Program-made: the position numbers and the translations under genes
Assembly (NCBI GenBank): GCA_030839005.1
Contig: JAUZEM010000261.1
Coordinates: forward strand, 1 to 11,439
Direction of reading: 5' to 3'
DNA from: Actinomycetota bacterium
Lineage (GTDB): Bacteria > Actinomycetota > Acidimicrobiia > IMCC26256 > PALSA-610
DNA: 11,439 nucleotides
Shown here: positions 5,699 through 11,439 of the stretch, piece by piece
Layout: the number at the start of each line of letters is the position of its first letter
How positions within the stretch are numbered: the stretch's first letter is position 1
The notes under the pieces: model-generated
Databases searched by the model: none
What the model was told of the DNA's origin: nothing
What the model saw: only the letters and a program-made list of their open reading frames with translations

Positions 5699-6670
5699 AT
5701 GCCCGCGATCACCGTCGAGGACACCCTCGTCCTTCCCCGAATCCCCCGGCCCGACGCGGCCGTCTCCACTCCGCGACCGGTCGCCGAGGTCATCACCGCG
5801 CACCGCCAGGTCGAGGGCGGGGGATTCAGCGTCCGTCGGCCCTTCCCCGGCGACCTGTCGTTCGCCGAAGCCGACCCGTTCCTGCTGCTCGACCACCTGG
5901 GGCCGCAGGTCAATGCCCCCGGCGAGGCCAAGGGCGCGCCGTGGCACCCGCACCGCGGCTTCGAAACCGTGAGCTACATCCTCGACGGCGAGATCGCCCA
6001 CCACGACACCAATGGCGGCGGCGGCGTGATCGGCGAGGGCGACACCCAGTGGATGACCGCAGGCGGCGGCATCCTGCACGACGAGCTGCCGACGGAGCGG
6101 ATGTACCGCGGCGGCGGTCCGGCGCATGCCGTGCAGCTGTGGGTCAACCTCCCCGCCCGGCTCAAGATGACGCCGCCGCGCTATCAATCGATCACTCGCG
6201 ACGCCCTTCGGCTGCTCACCTCCGACGACGGTGGGGCGCTGATCCGTCTCATTGCCGGCGACGTCGCGGGATTCACCGGGCCCGGCGTCACCCACACCCC
6301 GATCACCTACGCCCACGCGACGCTTGCCCCCGGCGCGCAGATCTCGGTCCCGTGGAATCCCGCGTTCAGCGCGTTCGCCTACGTGCTCACCGGACGCGGG
6401 ACCGCCGGGGCCGAAGGCCGCCCGGTCGAGAGCGGCCAACTCGTCGTGTTCGGCCCCGGCGACCATCTCGTCGTCGCGGCCGCCGACCGGCAGGCCGAGC
6501 CGCTCGACGTGCTCTTGCTGGGCGGGCTCCCGATTCGCGAGCCGATCGCCCACTACGGACCCTTCGTTATGAACACACGCTCGGAGATACTCCAGGCCGT
6601 CGATGACTTCCAGGCCGGCCGCCTCGGCATTGTTCCCGCCGACCAGCTCGCGCCCCGCAACTTCGCGTGA
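5699..6670 (+). CDS. Pirin-family bicupin protein
   Basis: The 323-residue protein is a pirin, a double-cupin metal protein. Bacterial members have been described as quercetin dioxygenases or as redox/metabolic regulators. The N-terminal cupin holds the metal site: H83 and H85 in PWHPHRGFETVSY, H127 and E129 in GGGILHDEL, matching the H/H/H/E set of human pirin with nearly the same spacing. The LLDHLGP and GFSVRRPFP segments before it are also characteristic. The second cupin (about 215-300, with PAFSAFAYVLTGRG and VVFGPGD) lacks such histidines, as usual, and the C-terminal PIREPIAHYGPFVMNT is a pirin signature. The start is 5 bp after the flavoprotein stop, with GGGGGG (5684-5689) as ribosome binding site. 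Co-transcription with a quinone-reductase-like enzyme fits a flavonoid/quinone role, but the substrate is unknown. Confidence 0.92.
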   Translation: MPAITVEDTLVLPRIPRPDAAVSTPRPVAEVITAHRQVEGGGFSVRRPFPGDLSFAEADPFLLLDHLGPQVNAPGEAKGAPWHPHRGFETVSYILDGEIAHHDTNGGGGVIGEGDTQWMTAGGGILHDELPTERMYRGGGPAHAVQLWVNLPARLKMTPPRYQSITRDALRLLTSDDGGALIRLIAGDVAGFTGPGVTHTPITYAHATLAPGAQISVPWNPAFSAFAYVLTGRGTAGAEGRPVESGQLVVFGPGDHLVVAAADRQAEPLDVLLLGGLPIREPIAHYGPFVMNTRSEILQAVDDFQAGRLGIVPADQLAPRNFA

Positions 6671-6679
6671 GGCGAATCA

Positions 6680-7621
6680 GTGGACGCGACCGTACGCTCT
6701 GACGTCGTGGCCGAGGATTACCAGGTGGCGTGGCCGGAGCTCACGCTGTCCGCGTGGGACGACACCCGCGACACATTCCACATGTGGACGCAGGTCGTCG
6801 GAAAGATCCGTTTGGCGTTGGAGCCGATGATCAATCACTGGTGGCAGGTGCCGCTGTACGTGTCGGCGCGCGGATTGACGACGTCGCTCATGCACGCCGG
6901 CACGACGGGACTCGAGATCGAGTTCGACCTCGTCGACCACGTGCTGGATTTGCGCGCGTCCGACGGCCGGAATCGAAAGGTGGCCCTCGAGCCGCGTTCG
7001 GTCGCCAGCTTCTACGAGGCGACGATGGACGCGCTCGGAGAGCTGGGCGTGCACGTGCCCATCCTCGGCCGCCCGGTGGAGGTGGTCGAGTCCATCCCGT
7101 TCGCGCTTGACGAGAAGCATCACGCCTATGACGGCGCGGCCGTCCAGCGGTTCTGGCTGGCGCTGCTGCAGGCCCACCGGGTGATGACCCGCTTCCGCGG
7201 GCGTTTCGTCGGCAAGGCCAGCCCGGTGCACTTCTTCTGGGGCGGGCCCGATCTCGCCGTGACCCGCTTCTCGGGCCGGCCGGCGCCGAAGCACCCGGGC
7301 GGCGTGCCGCACTGTGCGGATTGGGTCCAGGAGCTCGCCTACAGCCACGAGGTGAGCAGCTGCGGTTTCTGGCCGGGCGGCTGCGCCGAGGGCTCCTTCT
7401 ATTCCTACGCCTACCCCCGACCCGAAGGCTTCGCCGACTGGCCGGTCACGCCCGACGCCGCCTACTTCGACGACGCGTTGGGCGAGTTCCTCCTCCCGTA
7501 CGCCGCGGTTCGCACCGCCGACGATCCCGACGCCTTCCTGCTCTCGTTCTTCGAGAGCACGTACGAGGCCGCGGCCGAGCTCGGAGGATGGGACCGAGCG
7601 GCGCTCGAGGTCGCGCCGTGA
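6680..7621 (+). CDS. DUF5996 family protein, function unknown
   Basis: The 313-residue protein has the recognisable pattern of DUF5996, an uncharacterised family: WPELTLSAWDDTRDTFHMWTQ near the start (18-38), KIRLALEPMINHWWQVPLYV (42-61), GLTTSLM, the central SPVHFFWGGPDLAVTRFSGR (181-200) and EVSSCGFWPGG with FYSYAYP (224-246). Conserved aromatic residues and histidines (H34, H53, H184, H222) and D191 suggest an enzyme or ligand-binding pocket, but no known catalytic motif is visible and I assign no function. There is no signal peptide or membrane segment. The GTG at 6680 has TGAGG (6668-6672) as ribosome binding site; a GTG at 6707 is an alternative start. The gene is 9 bp behind pirin, and its stop overlaps the next start (GTGA, 7618-7621), so it belongs to the same operon. 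Confidence 0.85.
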   Translation: MDATVRSDVVAEDYQVAWPELTLSAWDDTRDTFHMWTQVVGKIRLALEPMINHWWQVPLYVSARGLTTSLMHAGTTGLEIEFDLVDHVLDLRASDGRNRKVALEPRSVASFYEATMDALGELGVHVPILGRPVEVVESIPFALDEKHHAYDGAAVQRFWLALLQAHRVMTRFRGRFVGKASPVHFFWGGPDLAVTRFSGRPAPKHPGGVPHCADWVQELAYSHEVSSCGFWPGGCAEGSFYSYAYPRPEGFADWPVTPDAAYFDDALGEFLLPYAAVRTADDPDAFLLSFFESTYEAAAELGGWDRAALEVAP

Positions 7622-7911
7622 CCGCGGCGACGTGCGCGCACCTCGACACGGTGGCGGAGGTGACACCATCGAGCCAAGGGTGCGAGGACTGCCTGCGCAT
7701 CGGCGGGCGATGGCTGCACCTGCGGTTGTGCATGTCCTGCGGCCACGTGGGCTGCTGCGACAACTCGCCGAATCGCCACGCGACCGCGCACTTCCATTCG
7801 CAAGGCCACCCGATCATCCAGTCGTACGAACCCGGCGAGGACTGGTGGTACTGCTATCTCGACGACCTCGCCTTCACCGTCGACGGCGCGCCGTCGTTCG
7901 CGCACCCGTGA
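7618..7911 (+). CDS. UBP-type (ubiquitin-protease type) zinc-finger protein
   Basis: This 97-residue protein is essentially a single ZnF-UBP domain. The zinc-ligand pattern is intact: C6/H8 (CAH), C22 and C25 (CEDC), C38 and C41 (CMSC), C46 (with C47 beside it), then H54, H58, H60 and H64 in NRHATAHFHSQGHPII. The following EDWWYCYLDD (75-83) matches the aromatic strand that, in eukaryotic ZnF-UBP domains such as USP5 and HDAC6, helps bind a free C-terminal Gly-Gly. Bacteria of this kind lack ubiquitin, so the partner is unknown; it may bind another protein's C-terminus. The GTG start overlaps the DUF5996 stop, and the stop overlaps the next GTG (GTGA both times), so translation is coupled on both sides. 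The gene is short but clearly real. Confidence 0.9.
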   Translation: MTAATCAHLDTVAEVTPSSQGCEDCLRIGGRWLHLRLCMSCGHVGCCDNSPNRHATAHFHSQGHPIIQSYEPGEDWWYCYLDDLAFTVDGAPSFAHP

Positions 7912-8957
7912 GCGCCGGACCCGCCGATGCGCCGGTCGACCTCGAAGCGGGCTCGCTGCGCATCGCCGGTTCCGCGGTGGTGTTGGGAACCGCGCGTATG
8001 GGTGAGGGATCGACCGTCGCCGAAGGCGCCGTCATCCGCTCCCACGGCACGGGTGTCGAAGTCGGGACCGGCTCGGCCGTGCTGGAGAACTCCGTCGTCG
8101 TCGGCACCGACACGATCCCGACGATCATCGGGCGTCGAAGCGTGTTCGGCCACCGCTGCACGGTCGTCGGAGCAGTCGTGGGCGACCTCTGCGAGATCGG
8201 GAACGCCTCGATTCTCATGCCCGGCGCCCGCGTCGGCGACCGCGTCTTCCTCGGCGAAGGCACCCTCGTTCCGGTCGGCACGACGCTGCCGAGCGACGTC
8301 GTCGCCGTGGGCCGGCCCGCGCGCGTCGTCCGCTCGGCGTCCGCCGACGATCTCCGTCTCCTCGCCGCATTACGAGACGGCGACCTTTCCGTCCCGCCGC
8401 CAACGGCGATCATCGTCGAACCGACCCAGGAGAAAACCGTCATGGGGCAGCTGTGGGCGTACCGAGGAACCCTGCCGACCGTCGCCGCGTCGGCCACGCT
8501 GTTTCCCACCGCAGAGCTCACCGGCGACGTCGTCGTCGGCGAACGCACGATCATCGGCGCCGGCGTCAAGATCATCGGCGACTCCCACGGGCCGGTGCGC
8601 ATCGGCCGCGACGTCCAGATCCTCGAGAACACCGTCTTGCACCTGCTCCCCGACAACGACCTCATCATCGGCGACGGCGTCATCGTCGGCCCCGGCGCCA
8701 TGATCCACGGCTGTCGCATCGGCGCCCGATCCGTCGTCGAGCCGGGAGCGATCGTCTGTGACGGCAGCGTGCTCGGCGCCGGCTGCGTGGTGCGCGCCGG
8801 AGCAGTCGTGAAGCAACGCTCGCGCTTCGACGCGGGCACCGAGATCGACGGCTTTCCCGCGGTCGATATCGGGCACATGGAAGAGCCGCCCCAGGTACCG
8901 GCGTGGGCCTGGCGACGAGACGACCTTCCCGAGCTCGGCGGCATCACCTCGCGATGA
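7908..8957 (+). CDS. Double-domain gamma-carbonic-anhydrase-like left-handed beta-helix protein
   Basis: The GTG overlapping the zinc-finger stop opens a 349-residue protein made of two hexapeptide-repeat (left-handed beta-helix) domains, about 16-142 and 196-322. They are joined by a linker rich in charged residues and proline (about 143-190). The halves align without gaps over at least residues 60-142 and 240-322 (offset 180): ENSVVVG versus ENTVLHL, FGHRCTVVGA versus VGPGAMIHGC. In gamma-class carbonic anhydrases three histidines bind the metal. Here the N half has V65/H82/V87 and the C half H245/P262/H267 at those positions, so the ligands are split but all three are represented. The glutamine of the usual QDN motif is leucine in both halves (L59, L239), so carbonic anhydrase activity is uncertain. 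An acyltransferase or a metal scaffold are alternatives. The gene ends 14 bp inside the opposing LLM gene. Confidence 0.85.
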   Translation: MSAGPADAPVDLEAGSLRIAGSAVVLGTARMGEGSTVAEGAVIRSHGTGVEVGTGSAVLENSVVVGTDTIPTIIGRRSVFGHRCTVVGAVVGDLCEIGNASILMPGARVGDRVFLGEGTLVPVGTTLPSDVVAVGRPARVVRSASADDLRLLAALRDGDLSVPPPTAIIVEPTQEKTVMGQLWAYRGTLPTVAASATLFPTAELTGDVVVGERTIIGAGVKIIGDSHGPVRIGRDVQILENTVLHLLPDNDLIIGDGVIVGPGAMIHGCRIGARSVVEPGAIVCDGSVLGAGCVVRAGAVVKQRSRFDAGTEIDGFPAVDIGHMEEPPQVPAWAWRRDDLPELGGITSR

Positions 8958-9810
8958 GCGCCGCCGCGAGCTCGCGCCAATCCCCGCGAGGCATGTCGTC
9001 GTCGGGCCGGATCACCTGGATGCACACGTGGTCGGCGCCCGCGTCGCGCATTGCCGAGACTCGCGGCGCGATCGCGTCGAGGTCGCCCCACGCGACGATC
9101 GCGTCGACGAGCCGGTCGCTGCCGTTCCCGGCGAAGTCGTCGTCGCCGAAACCGAACTCGCGCAGGTTGTTCGTGTAGTTCGGCAAGGTCACGTAGATCG
9201 CGGTGTGCCGGCGCGCGGTCTCGCGCGCAGTCGACGGATCCGGGTCGAGCACGACGGCCAGCTCGACGGCGATCATCGCGTTCGGGCCGAGTATCTCGCG
9301 CGCCTTGGCCACGTGCTCGGGTGGCACGAAGTAGGGATGAGCGCCGGCCGCTCGATCGCGGGCGAGACCGAGCATTCTCGGACGCAACGCGGCGAGCACG
9401 CGCGCCTCGGCGGGGAACGGAACCTCGGCACCGTCGAGCGCGTCGAGGAACTCGACCATCTTCGAGAGCGGTTTCTGGTAGCGACCGGGATGACCATGGT
9501 CGATGAGTGGTGCGTGACTCACTCCGAGTCCGAGAACGAAGCGGTCTTTCCAGTCGCGGCTCCACGACGCGCGTCGCCTCGCGACCTCCGCCGGGTCCTG
9601 CATCCAGACGTTGAGAATGCCGGTCGCGACGACGATGCGCGAGGTCGCACGCAACAGCGCCTCGACGGACCCGAGGACGTCGCCGCCGACATCGGGTATC
9701 CAGATCGCGTCGTAGCCGAGCTCGTCGAGCTCGACGGCCGCGGCCGCGATCAGGCCCGGGTCGCCGTAGCGCAGGTGCCCCGACCAGATGCCGGTACCGG
9801 TGAGTCGCAT
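8944..9810 (-). CDS. LLM-class (luciferase-like) oxidoreductase, probably F420-dependent
   Basis: The 288-residue protein is a TIM-barrel flavin/F420 oxidoreductase of the bacterial luciferase-like superfamily. Typical segments are ELDELGYDAIWIPDVGG near the start, then TSRIVVATGILNVWMQDPAEVA, RFVLGLGVSHAPLID, PLSKMVEFLDALD and, near the end, MRDAGADHVCIQVI. The pattern (GTGIWSG start, VWMQDPAEVA, GVSHAPLI) looks like the actinobacterial F420-dependent subgroup catalogued as TIGR03620, whose substrates are unknown. Reduced F420 would be the hydride donor or acceptor. The ATG at 9810 is chosen for its strong ribosome binding site (GGAGGA, complement of 9814-9819); the frame extends upstream to 9909 without a better start. 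It faces the gamma-CA-like gene tail-to-tail with a 14-bp overlap, and is divergent from the TPR gene. Confidence 0.9.
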   Translation of the reverse strand: MRLTGTGIWSGHLRYGDPGLIAAAAVELDELGYDAIWIPDVGGDVLGSVEALLRATSRIVVATGILNVWMQDPAEVARRRASWSRDWKDRFVLGLGVSHAPLIDHGHPGRYQKPLSKMVEFLDALDGAEVPFPAEARVLAALRPRMLGLARDRAAGAHPYFVPPEHVAKAREILGPNAMIAVELAVVLDPDPSTARETARRHTAIYVTLPNYTNNLREFGFGDDDFAGNGSDRLVDAIVAWGDLDAIAPRVSAMRDAGADHVCIQVIRPDDDMPRGDWRELAAALIAR

Positions 9811-9910
9811 GTGTCCTCCGATGGCCTTCGCCGAGCCGGCTCTTCGCGTTCGTGCCATATTGCTACCGCTTCGCTTCTCTCGGTCCGCGCGTGTGGGCGA
9901 GACTCTCACT

Positions 9911-10894
9911 GTGAGCGGTGCGGTCGTTCAGGGTCGGGCGGCGTTCGAGCGCCAGGCATGGGCTGACGCGTGCCGGCAGCTTTCCGCGGCGGATGTCGAA
10001 CACCCGCTCGAGCTCGAGGACTGGGAGCGGCTCGCGGTGGCCGCGTACCTCGTCGGTCGCGGGGAGGACAGCGTCGAAGCCTGGACGCGAGCGCACCACG
10101 AGTGCGTCCGGCTCGGTGATGTCGCGCGGGCGGCTCGTTGCGCGTTCTGGTTGGCGTTCGGTCTGTTGAACCGGGGTGACTTGGCTCGTGGTGGCGGGTG
10201 GGTCGACCGTGCGCAGCGGCTCCTCGACGACCTCGGCCTCGAGTGCGTCGAACAGGGATACCTGCGCTACCCGGTCGCGCTGCGCGCCATCTTCGAAGGT
10301 GACGGGGCTACGGCGCACGGCGCGTTCACCGAAGCGGTCGGCATCGGTGATCGCTTCGGTGATGCGGAGCTGGTGACGTTGGGCCGCGTGGGCGTGGGCC
10401 GGTGCCTGATCTACATGGGCGAGGTCGCGGAGGGGGTCGGCTTGTTGGACGAGGCGATGGTCGCCGTGACGGCGCGGGAGGTGTCGCCGATCGCGGTCGG
10501 CGACGTGTACTGCACGGTCATCGAGGCGTGCCAGGAGCTGTTCGACTTGCGACGGGTGCACGAGTGGACGGCGGCATTGAGCCACTGGTGCGAGTCGCAG
10601 CCCGACCTCGTGCTCTACCGCGGCCAATGCCTCGTGCATCGCTCCGAGATCATGCTGCTCCACGGCGCGTGGCCCGACGCGATGGAGGAAGCGGTGCGCG
10701 CCTGTGAGCGGCTTACCGACGAGCCGGCGGTCGGCGCGGCCTTCTACCAGTGCGCGGAGCTGCACCGCATGCGCGGCGAGTTCGACCAGGCGGAGGTGGC
10801 GTACCGTCGGGCGAACGAGCTCGGACGCAGCGGCGAATGGGACGAGGAGCTGCGTGCTCGGCACGCGGCCGAAGCACCCATGATCCGTCCCTGA
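9911..10894 (+). CDS. TPR protein related to LuxR-type regulators but lacking the HTH domain
   Basis: The 327-residue protein consists of about seven helical TPR-like repeats. The wording is that of the sensor part of a large actinobacterial LuxR-type regulator family: LAVAAYLVGRGEDSVEAW, RLGDVARAARCAFWLAFGLL, VEQGYLRYPVA, IAVGDVYCTVIEACQELFDLRR, EWTAALSHWCESQPDLVLYRG and AWPDAMEEAVRAC. In those relatives the repeats run on into a C-terminal LuxR helix-turn-helix. Here the protein stops soon after the AYRRANELGRSG repeat with a short charged tail, and neither other frame downstream restores an HTH, so this is a clean loss or an intrinsically short version. GTG 9911 is the likely start (family-like GRAAFERQAWADA follows); GTG 9893 and upstream ATGs are possible, and no strong ribosome binding site is seen. 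It probably acts through protein-protein contacts, perhaps with the HTH protein encoded 36 bp downstream. Confidence 0.8.
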   Translation: MSGAVVQGRAAFERQAWADACRQLSAADVEHPLELEDWERLAVAAYLVGRGEDSVEAWTRAHHECVRLGDVARAARCAFWLAFGLLNRGDLARGGGWVDRAQRLLDDLGLECVEQGYLRYPVALRAIFEGDGATAHGAFTEAVGIGDRFGDAELVTLGRVGVGRCLIYMGEVAEGVGLLDEAMVAVTAREVSPIAVGDVYCTVIEACQELFDLRRVHEWTAALSHWCESQPDLVLYRGQCLVHRSEIMLLHGAWPDAMEEAVRACERLTDEPAVGAAFYQCAELHRMRGEFDQAEVAYRRANELGRSGEWDEELRARHAAEAPMIRP

Positions 10895-10917
10895 CCGGCA
10901 CTTCTCCCGGCGAGGGG

Positions 10918-10923
10918 TACGGT
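10918..10923 (+). promoter_or_regulatory. Possible -10 element for a leaderless transcript
   Basis: TACGGT fits the relaxed actinobacterial -10 form (TANNNT). It ends 7 nt before the GTG start of the tandem-HTH gene, so transcription would start on the start codon itself. No good -35 is visible, and AGGA (10924-10927) 3 nt before the GTG could instead act as a close ribosome binding site. Confidence 0.3.
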
Positions 10924-10930
10924 AGGACTC

Positions 10931-11266
10931 GTGGATGATCTCGGGAACCTCCGGCCCCTCGAACGTCGAGTTCGGCGGCTCGCGGCCGCGGGTGTCGGCC
11001 CCGGCGAGATCGGTCGCCGCTTCAAGCGCAGCGGGGAGAACATCGAGCGGGTGCTCGACCTCTCGAGGCTTCCCGGCCGCCGTGCTCCGGAAGAGGCGCA
11101 CGGGCTGCGACCGCTCGAGCGTCGACTGCTGCGCTGGCGGGATCAAGGGGCGTCATCGGCCGAGCTCGCAGATCGATTCCGTCGCGGCCCGGCACACATC
11201 GAACGCGTCCTCGCGCTCGCCGACTACAAGCAGAGGCACCCCGCCGGGAACAGCGTCACCGCCTGA
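10931..11266 (+). CDS. Small protein of two tandem helix-turn-helix repeats
   Basis: The 111-residue, arginine-rich protein is an internal duplication. Residues 7-48 (starting LRPLERRVRRLAAAGVGPGE) align without gaps to 59-100 (starting LRPLERRLLRWRDQGASSAE), with 19 of 42 identical by my count and a constant offset of 52. Each unit has the shape of a sigma region 4/LuxR-like helix-turn-helix: a long first helix, a turn with conserved Gly and Glu, then RF-R and IERVL-L in the second and third helices. DNA binding is therefore likely. Two HTHs in one chain would let a monomer bind a two-part site without dimerising. It lies 36 bp after a TPR protein that has lost its own LuxR HTH. The GTG start is supported by homology to the repeat beginning only seven residues later. 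I do not know a named family for it. Confidence 0.75.
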   Translation: MDDLGNLRPLERRVRRLAAAGVGPGEIGRRFKRSGENIERVLDLSRLPGRRAPEEAHGLRPLERRLLRWRDQGASSAELADRFRRGPAHIERVLALADYKQRHPAGNSVTA

Positions 11267-11281
11267 CGCCGGCGAGCGTCG

Positions 11282-11311
11282 GATCAGCAGGCGTCCGATC
11301 AGGCAGGCGTC
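11282..11311. repeat. Short tandem direct repeat at the 3' junction
   Basis: GATCAGCAGGCGTC (11282-11295) is repeated as GATCAGGCAGGCGTC (11297-11311), differing by one inserted G. The second copy contains the stop codon of the leftward gene. It looks like a small local duplication at the convergent junction between the tandem-HTH gene and the dehydrogenase. No function is evident. Confidence 0.5.
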
Positions 11312-11439
11312 GTCACGAGCACCGCGGCACCGGTGACCCGGTCGTGGGAGAGATCGCGTAGCGCTTGGTTCGCCTGGTCGAACCGGTAGGGCGTCGTCGA
11401 GACCTGCATGTGCATGTGCTGCGCGGTTGAGAGCAGGAG
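11299..11439 (-). CDS. C-terminal end of a probable zinc-type (MDR) alcohol dehydrogenase (5' end outside window)
   Basis: On the minus strand the frame is open from the window edge to a TGA (complement of 11299-11301), giving the last 46 residues of a protein. The tail PYRFDQANQALRDLSHDRVTGAAVLV matches the usual ending of medium-chain dehydrogenases, in which a (Y/F)-x-(F/L)-(D/E)-x-A-N-x-A-L-x-D-L segment is followed by a short arginine-containing turn and G-A-A-V-L. Those enzymes oxidise alcohols or reduce carbonyls with NAD(P). The cofactor and metal sites lie outside the window, so the subclass cannot be decided. It faces the tandem-HTH gene with 32 bp between the stops; a small hairpin (GACGC/GCGTC, 11265-11280) lies in the gap. 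Confidence 0.65.
   Translation of the reverse strand, partial: LLLSTAQHMHMQVSTTPYRFDQANQALRDLSHDRVTGAAVLVTTPA

Noticed and set aside
5291..6553. A 420-codon minus-strand open frame across the flavoprotein and pirin genes
   Set aside because: Composition (Gly, Arg, Val, Asp rich) and lack of motifs mark it as the antisense shadow of two well-supported genes.
7874..9565. A 563-codon open frame on the minus strand covering the gamma-CA-like gene and part of the LLM gene
   Set aside because: It lies antisense to a clear gene. It is extremely rich in Arg, Ser, Thr and Pro with no recognisable domain, as expected from antisense frames in GC-rich DNA.
9788..9910. An upstream extension of the TPR protein to an ATG at 9788
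   Set aside because: The extra residues overlap the start of the divergent LLM gene and do not look like the family; family-like sequence begins just after GTG 9911.
9911..10894. Frameshift explanation for the missing LuxR domain of the TPR protein
   Set aside because: Neither alternative frame after about 10850 encodes LuxR HTH-like sequence; the DNA goes directly into the tandem-HTH gene.
9863..11146. A 427-codon minus-strand open frame opposite the TPR and HTH genes
   Set aside because: The sense strand encodes recognisable TPR and repeated HTH sequence with good codon bias; the antisense frame has neither motifs nor a ribosome binding site.
11265..11280. Hairpin GACGC/GCGTC after the tandem-HTH gene as an intrinsic terminator
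   Set aside because: A 5-bp stem without a T tract is expected by chance in DNA of this composition, so it is only mentioned in passing.

Overview
The window is GC-rich DNA with dense, tightly packed genes, several ATGA/GTGA stop-start overlaps and frequent GTG starts. A putative F420-dependent LLM-class oxidoreductase, a DUF5996 protein and a LuxR-associated TPR protein all point to Actinomycetota, probably a soil or aquatic lineage. Assignment below phylum is a guess. I see no tRNA, rRNA, CRISPR, insertion sequence or phage gene.

Layout, left to right. (1) The 3' end of an unidentified membrane protein (1-192). It is followed by an ECF-type sigma factor (220-879) translationally coupled to a membrane-anchored Rieske iron-sulfur protein (876-1565), closed by a strong hairpin (1593-1630). 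(2) An AT-rich promoter island and a coupled ArsR regulator/AHSA1-like SRPBCC pair (1791-2617). (3) A leftward redox group: HxlR regulator (4508-4083), OsmC peroxidase (3968-3543) and aldo/keto reductase (3490-2618). The reductase converges on the SRPBCC gene with abutting stop codons inside a perfect 14-bp palindrome. (4) Divergent from HxlR across about 57 bp carrying two dyads, a rightward five-gene run: FAD-dependent NDH-2/FSP1-like oxidoreductase, pirin, DUF5996 protein, UBP-type zinc-finger protein and a double-domain gamma-carbonic-anhydrase-like protein (4566-8957). Spacings are 5 bp, 9 bp, overlap and overlap. (5) A leftward LLM-class oxidoreductase (9810-8944) overlapping the previous gene tail-to-tail by 14 bp. 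(6) A rightward TPR protein of the LuxR-associated type that lacks the LuxR DNA-binding domain (9911-10894), followed by a small protein made of two repeated helix-turn-helix units (10931-11266). (7) The 3' end of a leftward gene whose C-terminus resembles zinc-type (MDR) alcohol dehydrogenases (11299-11439).

The central theme is redox and electrophile stress. A thiol-bearing HxlR regulator sits between peroxide/carbonyl detoxification genes and a quinone-reductase-like flavoenzyme run with pirin. The most notable item is the gamma-carbonic-anhydrase-like fusion. The three metal-ligand histidines of the family are divided between its halves in a perfectly complementary way: two in the C-terminal half and the third in the N-terminal half. 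This is exactly how the site is shared between neighbouring subunits in the archaeal enzyme. The second item is the sigma/Rieske pair, which may be a redox-sensing anti-sigma system.
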